Part shown: positions 47,771 to 57,987 of the stretch, one piece after another
Numbering within the stretch: position 1 is the stretch's first letter
How the letters are laid out: each line of letters starts with the position of its first letter
Origin: Parvularculaceae bacterium
GTDB taxonomy: Bacteria > Pseudomonadota > Alphaproteobacteria > Caulobacterales > Parvularculaceae
NCBI GenBank assembly: GCA_021776475.1
Contig: JAJFFV010000001.1
Span: 156,177 to 220,176 of the forward strand
Length of the DNA stretch: 64,000 bases
Reading direction: 5' to 3'
Translations under genes and position numbers: made by a program
Notes under the pieces: model-generated
What the model saw: the letters and a program-made list of their open reading frames with translations, nothing else
Told to the model about the DNA's origin: nothing
Databases searched by the model: none

Positions 47771-49016
47771 GTTTGCGTTTTTGATCTGCTACTCCGTCAG
47801 TCTTCGCAGCCGCTGATTTTCCATAGAGCCGTGATAAGGGCGCCGCTGTTGCACCGTGCAGGATGATGCTTAGAAATACGGTGATATAGACCACGGCTTC
47901 GATCGCCGTCAGGCGGCCCATCTCTTCGTGTTCCACGGCGATCAACAGAAACAAAATTGACGCAAGGCCGCGCGGCCCGAACCAACCGATGAATAAAACC
48001 GATGGCCATTTAAGCTTGAGATCCAACAGCGAGATTGCGGTTGGCACCACACGAATGATCGTCAGGCTTAAAAGCGCGTAGGTCACGCAGAAGATGGTAA
48101 AATGCTCAATCGCCTAAGGCAGAAGCACGGCGCCAAAAAAGAAAAAAATGATGAGGCTGAAAAGTTGCCCTTCTTCTTCGACAAAGCTGGTGAGCGAGCC
48201 AGACCTTTTTTTGCAAAAACTCCCGAAAACAAGACCACCGACGAAGGCAGCGATAAAGCCGTTTCCACCAACGGCATTGGCGCTCAGCAATACCAGGATT
48301 GCAACACCTATACAGGTTAGGTTGCGGAATTCGTGACTTATCCAGCCCTTACCATCCGCATGGTGAATGAATTTACCAAGGACACCACCCGCCACGATTC
48401 CAACCACTGCCCCGATGATGATTTGCTTGCCAGTAAACCCCAGCCAATACCCGATACCTTGCGCTTCACCGCTCTGCATTGTGTTGAAAGCCAAAGCCGC
48501 AAACAGTAACACTGCGGGCAACGCCAACCCATCATTCAATCCTGATTCAACCAGGATACCCTGCCTGATCCGCTCGGGTACGTCCTTGCTGGTGACGACA
48601 GCATAACCAAGTGCGGCATCCGTTGGTGCCAGAATCGCGGCGATCAGAGCGGCCTCCTGCCAGGATAGATCTGGGAAAATGCCGATGGCAACCAAGGTAC
48701 CGAATGCCAAGGTTAGCGGCAATGAGAGCAACAACAAACGACGCGGGATGTGGCTTTCCCGAAGAAGATTTCGGCTGTTTGTGGCCGCGGCATCAGCAAA
48801 AAGAATGAAGCCAAGGGTCAATTCACCAAAGCCTTCTAGAACCTCATTAGAAATATCGATCTCGACATACCCAAGGCCTGCTGACCCAGCGCCAAGCCCG
48901 GCCAAGGTGAATATCATCGGTCCCGAGACAATGCTTTTTGAAAGGAGGCTGGAAAACACGCCGTAAAAAACGATACACAGGGCGATCACAATGAGCGGTT
49001 CGGTAATCAAATTCAA
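47751..49016 (-). pseudogene. Na+(K+)/H+ antiporter (CPA1 type) broken by an in-frame TAG
   Basis: The first 300 residues form a multi-spanning cation:proton antiporter (LGFILFADAAATNSRNL, ILAPTDAALGYAVV with the family PTD motif, ESGLNDGLALPAVLL with the ND motif). TAG at 48114-48116 follows FFFFGAVLLP. The same frame then continues AIEHFTIFCVTYALLSLTII ... GWFGPRGLASILFLL to 47751, which is the expected rest of the protein. A CAG-to-TAG change of the Gln usual in LLPQ fits. Unless suppressed or a sequencing error, the product lacks its last three or four membrane segments. Confidence 0.82.
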
Positions 49017-49095
49017 TCTCCGCTGCTTCTTGATTGTTCAAGACAGCTAGCCGTACAAGAGTACGGTAATGCAGGTTCAGAGCACAGGATAGCAC

Positions 49096-50355
49096 GTGAG
49101 CGATCAATTTGACGTTATAATTGTCGGCGCCGGACAAGCGGGCGCACAGACAGCAATTTCTCTCAGACAGGGAAAGTTTACCGGTTCAATCGGCATTATC
49201 GGACGCGAAGATTATTTCCCGTATGAGCGCCCACCCCTGTCAAAGGAATTCCTGATGGGGGAGAAAGACGAAGAGCGGTTGTTTCTGCGTCCGGATATTT
49301 TTTGGTCACAAAATGACATCACTGTACTCACTGGTCAGACCGTAACTGACGTTCGTACAAATGAAAAACAGATTGCTACTTTCTCGGGTCGGACAATTGG
49401 CTATCAAAAACTTGTCTGGGCTGCCGGTGGCGATCCGCGCCCGTTGCCAATACCGGGCGCGGACGCGGACTGTGTCCGGTACATTCGCACTTTGAATGAT
49501 ATTAAAAATATCAGGGCAAACCTCGACCAAATACAGCATGTTGCGATCATTGGTGGTGGCTATATCGGACTTGAGGCGGCAGCGGTGCTTCGTAAACTCG
49601 GCAAGGATGTCATTTTGATTGAAGTCGCTGACCGATTGCTGGGCCGGGTTTGTGCCGAACCGGTATCTACATTCTATCACCAGGCTCATACCGAAAATGG
49701 CTTGAGTATTCGCCTTAACACTCGGGTCGAGGAAATTGTTAGCAAAGATCAAATCGGTGCTTTGCTGAAATTACACGAGAGCGACGAAACAATTGACTGT
49801 GATCTTGTCATTGTTGGTATAGGGATTGATCCGTGTGTTGCAGTGTTGCAAGAGGCCGGCGCGGCCGTCAACGACGGCGTTCTGGTTGACCAGTTCTGTC
49901 AGACCTCCCTAGCCTGTGTTTACGCCATCGGCGACTGCGCATATCATGAAAATGTCTATGCCGGCGGTGCACGCGTCAGACTTGAATCGGTCCAAAATGC
50001 AATCGACCAGGGGAAAGTGGTTGCCCGCCATATTATCGAAAAACCCGCACCTTATACTGCTCTTCCTTGGTTCTGGTCAGACCAGTATGATTTGAAATTG
50101 CAGACCATCGGTCTGAATATCGGGTATGACGAGACGGTCCTGCGCGGCGACCCTTTAGACCGCAGCTTCAGCTTGATTTATATGAAGAATAACGAGGTTG
50201 TAGCTATTGATGCAATCAACCGCACGATCGATTACGCGCAGGGGCGCTTATTGATAAATAAAGGGATAAAACCGGATGCAGATGATTTGGCAAATCCGCT
50301 TTTACCCTTGAAAGATATTGCGCTTAATAGTGTGATGCAGACGCCGCCTGTCTAA
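49096..50355 (+). CDS. FAD-dependent ferredoxin/rubredoxin-type reductase
   Basis: 419 residues starting at GTG (MSDQFDVIIVGAGQAGAQTAISLRQ). The FAD site GAGQAG, the NADH site IIGGGYIGLEAAAVLRKLGKDV and the second FAD motif VYAIGDCAYHENVY are intact. The PYERPPLSKEFLMGEKDEERLFLRP stretch is typical of the NADH-ferredoxin reductases that serve oxygenases (CamA/ThcD/BphA4 group). The partner ferredoxin is not adjacent. Confidence 0.9.
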   Translation: MSDQFDVIIVGAGQAGAQTAISLRQGKFTGSIGIIGREDYFPYERPPLSKEFLMGEKDEERLFLRPDIFWSQNDITVLTGQTVTDVRTNEKQIATFSGRTIGYQKLVWAAGGDPRPLPIPGADADCVRYIRTLNDIKNIRANLDQIQHVAIIGGGYIGLEAAAVLRKLGKDVILIEVADRLLGRVCAEPVSTFYHQAHTENGLSIRLNTRVEEIVSKDQIGALLKLHESDETIDCDLVIVGIGIDPCVAVLQEAGAAVNDGVLVDQFCQTSLACVYAIGDCAYHENVYAGGARVRLESVQNAIDQGKVVARHIIEKPAPYTALPWFWSDQYDLKLQTIGLNIGYDETVLRGDPLDRSFSLIYMKNNEVVAIDAINRTIDYAQGRLLINKGIKPDADDLANPLLPLKDIALNSVMQTPPV

Positions 50356-50436
50356 TCTATCTGCGCAAACAAAAGGACATCAGGTACAGCCTCGCGCTTT
50401 TTGTGAAGCACGAGGATTTGTATGATCATCGTTTTT

Positions 50437-50790
50437 TTAACAGACGACGGTTATTACTTCTGGCTCACCTTTGGCTAAGCATTTCACGCGGAAGGACAGT
50501 TCCTGTGACGATACAGAGCAACGCTGAAGTTTTACCCGTGTTGCTTCGTTAATGCGAAGATAAGAATCTACTTCTTCCCCTTCGGAATACCCCGTAACCT
50601 GAATCAGGTAAGTGCCGTCTGGCTGCGGCAGCACATAGCTGGTCGCTGTTTGCTGTTGCATATAGCCTGACACATCCGTGAGGGTGCCAGCTTTTGCCCC
50701 CTTACAGACATATCCTGCATGAGCGGGGCTCGCAGACAAGGCGAGAACGCCGAGTGATGCGATTGCTGTGCATACTGATTTGATCCTCAT
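50437..50790 (-). CDS. small secreted protein of unknown function
   Basis: 117 residues with signal peptide MRIKSVCTAIASLGVLALSASPAHA and a mature domain of about 92 residues with five Cys (GYVCKGAKAG, LQRCSVSS, VKCLAKGE, VITVVC). That is odd for disulfide pairing, so one Cys may be free. Periplasmic or secreted. Family not recognised. Confidence 0.75.
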   Translation of the reverse strand: MRIKSVCTAIASLGVLALSASPAHAGYVCKGAKAGTLTDVSGYMQQQTATSYVLPQPDGTYLIQVTGYSEGEEVDSYLRINEATRVKLQRCSVSSQELSFRVKCLAKGEPEVITVVC

Positions 50791-50912
50791 TTAGACCTCC
50801 ATTTGATGATTCCTCGCCATCTCCTATTGTTGGCGACTAATTGAAGGGTAGACTGTTTCTGGAGCGACTCAATTAGTACAGGTGAGCTATTAGCTGAGGG
50901 ACAATTCAGAAT

Positions 50913-52172
50913 CTATCTCGGATCTATCAGCAGCACGCGCATGTCACCAACATTGGTCAGTGTCGGGCCTATAGCAATTGAGTCGTTGAGGGCAATAAAA
51001 ACTCTACCAGACGCATGGTTCTCCAGTGACTCTTCAAGATCAATGCCTTGTGCATGCGCGCGCTCATATGTGTCGCTAAAAATGAACGCTCCGGTCTCAC
51101 CCCCCTTGCCATCGATACCGTCCGTGTCCCACGCCGCGCCACTTAGCCACGGCGCCTTGTTCATCGCTTCTGCGGCAAGCGCCAGCATATACTCCCGACA
51201 ACGGCCCCCGGTTTCAATCGCTGATCTTTTAAGCGTAACTGAAAGTTCACCCCCGGAGATGAGCGCAGTTCGCTGTCCGCGCTTCGCGTAATTTTTGGCG
51301 ATCCGAAAATGTCTTCTAGCAACTTCTGCAGCTTCACCTTCCTCAATTCCAAGCATGACCGGTGCGTAGCCTTCCACTTCAGCGGCTCCCCGGGCCGCCA
51401 TAATCGCTGTTTGGGGTCCACCGATCATTTCATAGGAGTGACGATCCTTTGACCTTTTCCTGGGTGTTTCATTTGCCGGGTCGGCCAGTGCTGCCAGAAT
51501 TGCTGGCGCGGGATCGATTGCATATTTTCCGAGAATGCCTCTCGCCTCTTCAAGGGTTGAATAATCAGGAACGGTTGGGCCGGATCCGATCACCGCCGGA
51601 TCATCATGAGGCACATCGGAAATGGCAAATGTGAGCATTGTCGCTTTGGTAACGGCAGCCAGACGTCCGCCTTTGATCTTTGACAGATGTTTTCTGACAA
51701 TATTAATCTCATTGATCGACGCGCCGCATCGCAGCAGCAATTCTGTAATTTGTTTTTTGTCTTCCAACGTCACGCGATCAACTGGTTGCACCAGTAAGGA
51801 AGACGCACCACCAGACAATAACATCAAGACGAAATCGTCAGGTTGAGCGCGCCGGCATGCTTCCAATATGAGGCGTGTTGTTTGCTCCCCCTTCTCGTCG
51901 GGAACGGGGTGGGCAGCCTGAATAACATCGATTTTGCGTGGTTCGCAGCCATAACCATACGGCGTGATGACCACACCCGAAATATCAGGCAAAACCTGCT
52001 CACAGGCTAATGCCATTCTAGCCACCGCCTTTCCGGCGCCAAAAATTTTATAGTGTCTGTGGGGATCAAGTGTTTTAAGGTGCGGTTGCAGCAGTTTGAT
52101 CGGGTCAATTGATCGCTGGACTGCGTTGAGGATAGTCTGAAGAAGCTCCCGCGGGTCATGATTGCCGGTCAC
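50913..52172 (-). CDS. glycerate 2-kinase (GckA/TtuD, DUF4147-MOFRL)
   Basis: 419 residues. The N-terminal DUF4147 domain has KIFGAGKAVARMA, ITPYGYG, AAHPVPDEKG, LLSGGASSLLVQP and VRKHLSKIKGGRLA. The C-terminal MOFRL domain has GPTVPDYST and AWDTDGIDGKGGETGAF. Phosphorylates D-glycerate to 2-phosphoglycerate in the serine or glyoxylate route; older databases call it hydroxypyruvate reductase TtuD. No pathway partners are adjacent. Confidence 0.9.
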   Translation of the reverse strand: MTGNHDPRELLQTILNAVQRSIDPIKLLQPHLKTLDPHRHYKIFGAGKAVARMALACEQVLPDISGVVITPYGYGCEPRKIDVIQAAHPVPDEKGEQTTRLILEACRRAQPDDFVLMLLSGGASSLLVQPVDRVTLEDKKQITELLLRCGASINEINIVRKHLSKIKGGRLAAVTKATMLTFAISDVPHDDPAVIGSGPTVPDYSTLEEARGILGKYAIDPAPAILAALADPANETPRKRSKDRHSYEMIGGPQTAIMAARGAAEVEGYAPVMLGIEEGEAAEVARRHFRIAKNYAKRGQRTALISGGELSVTLKRSAIETGGRCREYMLALAAEAMNKAPWLSGAAWDTDGIDGKGGETGAFIFSDTYERAHAQGIDLEESLENHASGRVFIALNDSIAIGPTLTNVGDMRVLLIDPR

Positions 52173-52612
52173 TCAGGATTTTCCTTTTTTTCATTTTCAA
52201 AGAAGGCGCAGGCATCGTTGAGCTTTGTATCAGCATTGACAAACCGCAGCATCCAGTCAATTTTCGAAATACGCCTTGACGCCGTCCCTTATCTAACCTG
52301 ACTAACTTTGAGAGCAGAAATGTCTTGATTTGAGGAGAAACCTGCAAATTGTTGACTTGGCAGTGCTTTTTTTGTTGGGTGCAGGAGCAGGATTTAAACC
52401 TGCGACGTTCAGATCATGAGCTGCTGATCCATTTCTTAACCATTTGATATTATTGCCATTTTCTCCTTCGAGCCTGGGGGAGTGAACGAGTGTATCAGTC
52501 TTGGGGAATTTGGGCTTGCTCGAACATTCCCGTACACAGCTGTTAGGGGGGCGATCTGGCACCAAGTATGCATTACATGAGACCTGTCGGGTAACATTTG
52601 AGGGGTGCCTAA
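52173..52612. other. 440-base region with a decayed tRNA-fMet fragment
   Basis: Apart from the tRNA-like fragment at 52375-52421 no gene is recognised. The sequence just before 52613 has GAGGGG placed for a TTG start. Confidence 0.5.
52375..52421 (-). pseudogene. decayed 3' half of a tRNA-fMet copy
   Basis: 40 of 47 bases match 55893-55939, the 3' half of the intact tRNA-fMet, in the same orientation. The T-arm remains a good stem (GCAGG/CCTGC) and the CACCCA 3' end is shared. The anticodon arm no longer pairs and the 5' half is absent. It resembles an old att-site duplication. Confidence 0.65.
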
Positions 52613-52786
52613 TTGGCTTACGCAAACGACCAAACCCTAGCACTGCACGCCAAGAACGCTGCGGCAGCGGCACACTTATGGTGTGAGAACGGCGGCTGCC
52701 CACATTTGGATTGGACGATATGGCGTGATGTCACTACCGCACACAAGCAAGGGTCTCTTGATGAACATTTACAGCTGGCGACATGA
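52613..52786 (+). CDS. possible 57-residue protein of unknown function
   Basis: TTG 52613 with GAGGGG 8 bases upstream opens a frame that looks protein-like: ALHAKNAAAAAHLWCENGGC, then PHLDWTIWRDVTTAHKQG and a closing LDEHLQLAT. It ends 79 bases before the next gene on the same strand. It may bind a metal through Cys/His. Non-ATG start and short length keep confidence low. Confidence 0.4.
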   Translation: MAYANDQTLALHAKNAAAAAHLWCENGGCPHLDWTIWRDVTTAHKQGSLDEHLQLAT

Positions 52787-52864
52787 ACAATATCATTCAA
52801 AATTGGCGTTTCACAGCTGGGGTAAGCAGATCAATCAACTGCGTCGCTTGAGGAGAACCTGAGA

Positions 52865-54022
52865 ATGTTTGGAAGCAGTTCACTAGATAAAAGTACGGAT
52901 GATGTTGGGCAGCAGGTAGCTAAGTATACGGCATTAAAGCTTAGCATTGAAACGCTGCTCGTTGACAGCCAACAGATAATCTTAAAATCAATCGAAGACA
53001 CCGCGCCAGATAATGAAAACTTCGATACAGCAAAACAACAGAATATTGGAATCATAGAAAAACTAACGAAGGTTGCGTCAGAAGCCCCTGATTTTCGGCG
53101 TGAAAATTACGAAATTTTCAAAACTTTTTCAGAAAACAAAGATATACCAAAGAATGCTCCTTATATTCTGAATGCAATGCTTGAAAGCCTTGCCGCGATT
53201 ATCGCTAATGAAAATAAAAACCTTGTTGAGAGAAAAGGACTACACGGCAAAAGCCTTACAAAATATCAGTTAGAAACACTCGAAACGATTAAAGCGATCA
53301 ACACCGCAATTGAAAATACTGGAGACAAGTCCAAAGAAAAGATGCAAAAACTTGTCAGTTCTTTATTGACAAATCTTGTAGTTGCTAAAGTTGATCAGGA
53401 TGAATCGGCAAATGATAACATAAACATTATTCACTACCTATTTGAGCAACCCTCTTGTCGCTACAACAATATAGAACCTGTCGTTCAAAAATCTTCTGAA
53501 GATCACATTTTAAAAGAAATCGTTCCTCATGCCTGTGGCAGGGATATTCCGGATCGTGAAGAGCGTTTGATGCATTTGCTCACAGCTAAGATCGCCCCAA
53601 ATGGTAGTTCCGGCACTGCCGTGGTTGAAGAAAATGCTCCGCAATCGCTGGATTTTGCATTGAAATTTATCGAGAAACTAAAAGCTGCTGACGAAAACTT
53701 ACTCAATCGTAGTGAAAACGGCAAACTTGTTAGCCTCATTGCCCAGAAACTTGTATCATACGCACAAAACGTGACAGAAAATGCGGAACATTACGCGAGA
53801 GAAAAATTTGAAGAGATTCATTCTCTTTTGCTAAGTTTAGACTCTACCGGCGTCGTTCAATATGCGGATGAAGAGAAAAATTTGAGCGATATATTCGCTA
53901 ATGTGAAAAGTAACATTGATACAATAGAGCAAGAACAAAACAATATTGCCAAGGCGCAAAATCTAAAAGTCACAATCTGTGATAACTTTGATACTGCAGA
54001 ATCGGCCAAACCGCAGCCCTAG
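52865..54022 (+). CDS. unknown 385-residue helical protein
   Basis: GAGGAG 9 bases upstream supports ATG 52865. The protein is AT-rich in codons and high in Lys, Asn, Glu and Ile compared with core genes, which suggests transfer. It appears almost entirely helical with long polar stretches (TALKLSIETLLVDSQQIILKSIED, DTIEQEQNNIAKAQNLK) and no membrane segment or known motif. It precedes the membrane-protein gene by about 190 bases. Family not recognised. Confidence 0.75.
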   Translation: MFGSSSLDKSTDDVGQQVAKYTALKLSIETLLVDSQQIILKSIEDTAPDNENFDTAKQQNIGIIEKLTKVASEAPDFRRENYEIFKTFSENKDIPKNAPYILNAMLESLAAIIANENKNLVERKGLHGKSLTKYQLETLETIKAINTAIENTGDKSKEKMQKLVSSLLTNLVVAKVDQDESANDNINIIHYLFEQPSCRYNNIEPVVQKSSEDHILKEIVPHACGRDIPDREERLMHLLTAKIAPNGSSGTAVVEENAPQSLDFALKFIEKLKAADENLLNRSENGKLVSLIAQKLVSYAQNVTENAEHYAREKFEEIHSLLLSLDSTGVVQYADEEKNLSDIFANVKSNIDTIEQEQNNIAKAQNLKVTICDNFDTAESAKPQP

Positions 54023-54208
54023 CGGAGCGTTCAGTCAGACCTGAGCAGCATTGTTTGCAGTTTAGTACCGGCAATACTTGTTATAATATTACGTTGCATG
54101 ATTCAACCTTGCAAAGATGCGTTCTTCACACCAAAATACTCATTAAATGAATACTGAGCGGCAGTGTGGTGTTGTCCGTACAGTAAGTATTACCCAGTGG
54201 AAAGAATT

Positions 54209-55543
54209 ATGGACGGACAACTATTCACTTTAGAGCAATTCACTTTATTAGGCGTTGCCATAGCAATGGCTTATATAATTGGTGCGGCAACCAGTCGGGT
54301 CGCCATTCGTGCGTTCGATATTATAATGAAACGAATAAGCCGGAGTTTCCGTTTTGTGAGACGCGTAGTAGGCATAGAGACACGCGCTGCACGAAGCGCA
54401 GCCGCAACTGCAAAGTCGCGTGGTCTTGTATACCAAACCGACATCGACACAGCTTTGAGAGTCAAAGACAGTACGTCCGACGAGCCAACATCAGAGTATG
54501 ATTTTAGCCTCGAAGAAAGCCTCCTAATAAGAAAGGGTCCTTTTTTTCAACATATAAAGATTCCTCCCGAAGGCGGCTATATACCTGACAGCCTGACGAA
54601 GAAGATGAGTGATGAAATAACCAATGAGTATGTCAGAGAAGCGACAAACTTTTTCAATCACAACGTGTCGTTACATGCTAACGAGCAAAGTCTCTATGAT
54701 GACGCGGAGGGTGCGGTAATTATCTCCTTTTTCCGAGATAGTGATAGGCGCTGTTTCTATGCACTCAACGAAATGCGGAAAACAATCAATGGAAATATTT
54801 GGCGTATGGCGTGGTCCTTTTCGGCGATATGGTTCGCAGTCGTGGCAACGACCATGTTATGTTTTTGGGGGGAGAGTTTTGATCGAAGCCTTTTAGATGA
54901 ACCGTGGTTACTTTTTAGGCTAGTTGTCTCCATTGTAGCCGTTGTTTTCGGTGCGCTCGCAATATGGTATTTGCAATCGAATGGTTATGAAAAGCACCAA
55001 GAGCATTCCGCGCGCGAATTAGGTTGGTTTCTTTCTCAGTGGCTTGACAGAATCAACAACCGTTATCGAGATGCGACAGCTCACGCGATGGGCGTTACTG
55101 TCGGAGAAGAAAAAGATTCAAAGAAAGTAGCAGAGGAGGCAAAAAAGTGGAACAAGATAATGATGTGGATGGCTTTTCGTGCATTCTTCGTCGAGTCGTT
55201 CTATCGAAATATCCGCTTTCAGATTGATCGAAACCGGACTTATTACGACCTAGCGCCTAAAACCGCACTCATAATTGTAGCAGTAGTATCTGTATTTATT
55301 TTTTGGAGCGTTCCAGCCGCCAGGCCGGGTGACCTGTTGACCTGGGGCATCTTATTGATGCTTCTGTCCACGATTACTTTTGTTTTTGGATATTTTTATA
55401 ACAAAAAAGTGATTCCACGCGAACTCGACGAAAATAAATGGATGGGTTTCAAAAACCTCGAGTTGAGCAAAGCGATGGACGAAGTAGTTGGCAAATATGG
55501 AGAAGAAGTGGGCTACTGGAAAAATCGTACAGGACGTGATTAA
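54209..55543 (+). CDS. unknown membrane protein (about 444 aa)
   Basis: ATG 54209 has GGAAAG 6 bases upstream; an open extension of 15 codons precedes it. One membrane segment lies near the N-terminus (FTLLGVAIAMAYIIGAA). A cytosolic domain of about 150 residues follows, then paired segments (FSAIWFAVVATTMLCFW, LVVSIVAVVFGALAIWYL). A basic helical loop leads to a final pair (TALIIVAVVSVFIFWS, GILLMLLSTITFVFGYFY). It is AT-rich like its neighbour. Function unknown; an accessory two-gene unit with the 385-residue protein is possible. Confidence 0.75.
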   Translation: MDGQLFTLEQFTLLGVAIAMAYIIGAATSRVAIRAFDIIMKRISRSFRFVRRVVGIETRAARSAAATAKSRGLVYQTDIDTALRVKDSTSDEPTSEYDFSLEESLLIRKGPFFQHIKIPPEGGYIPDSLTKKMSDEITNEYVREATNFFNHNVSLHANEQSLYDDAEGAVIISFFRDSDRRCFYALNEMRKTINGNIWRMAWSFSAIWFAVVATTMLCFWGESFDRSLLDEPWLLFRLVVSIVAVVFGALAIWYLQSNGYEKHQEHSARELGWFLSQWLDRINNRYRDATAHAMGVTVGEEKDSKKVAEEAKKWNKIMMWMAFRAFFVESFYRNIRFQIDRNRTYYDLAPKTALIIVAVVSVFIFWSVPAARPGDLLTWGILLMLLSTITFVFGYFYNKKVIPRELDENKWMGFKNLELSKAMDEVVGKYGEEVGYWKNRTGRD

Positions 55544-55893
55544 AAGCTGAACCGGTGAGATGACACAAAGCGAGCCTGGTAGGTTCGCGAGCCGCGGTTC
55601 ATGCGGCGAATCAATACAGCAAGATCATTTTCTTAGATTGCTCAGTGAGCTGAGGGTTAGCATTAGCCTTAAGTCATTGATTTTACTGATACACCGAAGG
55701 GATCGATCTTCCGACCCTAGCTTCGCAAGGTTATAAGTTTGGTCGGGGCGTCGGCGACTGTATCAACTGTTTTCCAAAACCATTGACTGTACCGACGCGT
55801 GTCCACTTACTTACCCATATGTTACCCACGCTTACGTTTTTCCGCGATCCGTTTTTAGGCAGGCAGTTAATCAATTGATCTTGTTGATAGTTT
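55544..55893. other. 350-base region without a gene
   Basis: Between the membrane-protein gene and tRNA-fMet. It holds no frame worth calling. A short inverted CCGACC...GGTCGG pair near 55710-55748 could fold, but no T-run follows. Confidence 0.4.
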
Positions 55894-55970
<77 letters not shown>

Positions 55971-56050
55971 TCAACAAAGAGCCGATCATATGGCTTGATA
56001 CTTCAAACAAAGCAAGATGTTTTCGCGGTCGAACCCGGCTTCTTTCTGGC

Positions 56051-57184
56051 TCAATTGACGATGCCCTCGCCGGTTTCCTCAACCAGCAAATCGACCACTT
56101 TGACAAGCGCTTCGTGGGTATCAGCACCATTGGTTGTCGCGTCCTCATAGGCTTGCAACTGACGGCAGGCGCTGGTGCCACGATTCAGGATCTTGCGGCT
56201 GTTTCTGACTTCCTCCCAACAATCGAGCGCACGGGCATCCTCTTCAACAATCTCGATCAGCTCTTCCGTGAGTGAGCCAAAATCAATGCACTTACCGCGG
56301 CTCATATCAATCATGTGGCGGGTCATGCCATAGCGCTGCGCCTGCCAGCGATTTTCGTTGAGCATCAACCGTGGATAGATCCGCCAGCGCATGTTTTTGT
56401 CGCGCAGACGTGACAGCATGCGCAGGATCGACTGATAAAGCGCGGCAATCGAAAGGGCATCTTCAACAAATGTGCAAACATCGGTGATCCGCATTTCAAG
56501 GGTCGGAAACCGGACGCTCGGGCGCAGGTCCCACCAGATTTTCGTGGCATCTTCGATGGATCCCGCATCAACCAGCATCTTCACCATCCGTTCGTATTCG
56601 GCATAACTGTCAAAGTGGTCCGGAATACCGGTGCGTGGCATCGCGTCAAAAATGCCAAGACGCGTACATTTCATGCCCATATCGTAGCCGCCCCAGAACG
56701 GAGAGGATGTCGACAGGGCCAACAGATGCGGTAGGAAGTATGAGACCTGGTTCATCAGATCGATGCGCATATCCGGATCTTCTATGCCAGCATGTACGTG
56801 CATGCCACAAATCAACATGCGGCGAATAGCGCCGCGCATATCTGCATCAAGATGATCATAACGGGGAGCTTGCGTATGTTGTTGCTCTCCCCAATTGGCA
56901 AAAGGATGAGTTGAAGCGGCGATCAACCGCATGCCGCATTTCTCGGCGTTTTGAATGATCGCCCGTCTGGAAGCCACGAGATAGCGCCGCGCTTCTTTAA
57001 TATTGTTGCAAACTGGCGTGCCGATTTCAACTTGGCAGCGTAGAAACTCGGGGGTGACCCTGTCACCCAGTGCTTCGTGGCAGTTTTTCATGAATTCCTG
57101 TGGCGGGTCGCGTACAAGATCTCGCGTCTCCGGATCGACCAACAGATATTCTTCCTCCATTCCCAAGGTCAGTACTGGCAACAT
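56051..57184 (-). CDS. carboxylate-amine ligase, YbdK family (glutamate-cysteine ligase type 2 fold)
   Basis: 377 residues from ATG 57184 (GGGAG 7 bases upstream). Family signatures: LTLGMEEEYLLVDPET, AASTHPFANW, MLICGMHVHAGIEDPDMR, RPSVRFPTLEMRITDVCTFVED and NENRWQAQRYGM. E. coli YbdK has weak gamma-glutamylcysteine synthetase activity; the true substrate is unknown. It starts 11 bases after the N-formylglutamate amidohydrolase gene, so both glutamate-derivative enzymes are co-transcribed. Confidence 0.9.
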   Translation of the reverse strand: MLPVLTLGMEEEYLLVDPETRDLVRDPPQEFMKNCHEALGDRVTPEFLRCQVEIGTPVCNNIKEARRYLVASRRAIIQNAEKCGMRLIAASTHPFANWGEQQHTQAPRYDHLDADMRGAIRRMLICGMHVHAGIEDPDMRIDLMNQVSYFLPHLLALSTSSPFWGGYDMGMKCTRLGIFDAMPRTGIPDHFDSYAEYERMVKMLVDAGSIEDATKIWWDLRPSVRFPTLEMRITDVCTFVEDALSIAALYQSILRMLSRLRDKNMRWRIYPRLMLNENRWQAQRYGMTRHMIDMSRGKCIDFGSLTEELIEIVEEDARALDCWEEVRNSRKILNRGTSACRQLQAYEDATTNGADTHEALVKVVDLLVEETGEGIVN

Positions 57185-57195
57185 GATCTTCTCCC

Positions 57196-57927
57196 TTACA
57201 AACGCTGGACAACTGAAACGAGACAATCGGCCATGGTTGCGATCTGGTCATCTGAGCCAAGAAGATCCTGGCGAATTTCAAGTGTAACATGCCGCAGCCT
57301 GCGCGGCGCGATGTGGCGATCGACAGAATAATTAAATTCTCGTGCGTCGTATGGCTCGTTATCACCGATAAGATAGTCCGTTTCAGCGCGCAATTCTGAG
57401 ATCATCTTTTTGGCAGTTGGTTCGTCGTGACGCCACAACACGGCAATATGCCAGGGCCGCTCCTCGAATGTGCCCATCAGGCGCGGCGTGAAGCTGTGAA
57501 CTGACAAAACTAGCGGGGGAACGCCCAGCGCTTCCACACGTGATAGTTCCTTGTCCAGATGTTTATGGTAGGGATCGAAAAACCTGGTAATCCGGGTGCA
57601 ACGCTCATCATAGGAAAGGTCCTGGTTACCGGGGATAGGGATTTTGTCGCTGCAATCCAAAACCAGGTCCTCCCGGTCGGATGAGCGGTTGGGATCTATC
57701 AGGAGGCGCGAGAATCCTGATAGATAGGCGGTTGCCTGTAGACGCTCAGCAATAGCCAGAGTGAGTTCATTTGCACCGGGATCCCAGGCAATATGAGTTT
57801 GCAAAACGTCTGTTGAAACACCTAGCCCGCCAAACTCTTCGGGGATGTAATTGCTGGCGTGGTCACAGAAGACAAAATACGGCGCTGATCCATTTTGTCG
57901 AAGCAAGAAGATTTCTGAACCGCTCAT
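57196..57927 (-). CDS. N-formylglutamate amidohydrolase family protein
   Basis: 243 residues, zinc-hydrolase motifs FVFCDHASNYIPEEFGGLG (metal His), AWDPGANEL, SRLLIDPNRSSDRED and LSVHSFTP. HutG/FGase-type enzymes release formate from N-formyl-L-glutamate. Standing alone with a YbdK-type ligase and not in a histidine-utilisation operon, its substrate may differ. Confidence 0.9.
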   Translation of the reverse strand: MSGSEIFLLRQNGSAPYFVFCDHASNYIPEEFGGLGVSTDVLQTHIAWDPGANELTLAIAERLQATAYLSGFSRLLIDPNRSSDREDLVLDCSDKIPIPGNQDLSYDERCTRITRFFDPYHKHLDKELSRVEALGVPPLVLSVHSFTPRLMGTFEERPWHIAVLWRHDEPTAKKMISELRAETDYLIGDNEPYDAREFNYSVDRHIAPRRLRHVTLEIRQDLLGSDDQIATMADCLVSVVQRL

Positions 57928-57987
57928 GTTTCAAATATACTCATGGTAAGGGAGTTTAGTCTGTTTGCCAGTAGCTTATTTGCAAGT

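Noticed and set aside
25621..48116. Reassignment of TAG as a sense codon, suggested by two in-frame TAGs
   Set aside because: TAG ends guaB and ispA, among others, in expected places, so it is a normal stop here; local nonsense mutations are simpler.
50391..50432. Possible terminator hairpin after the ferredoxin-type reductase (CCTCGCGC/GCACGAGG then a later T-run)
   Set aside because: The T-run is separated from the stem by about 14 bases and one pair is G-T; too weak to list.
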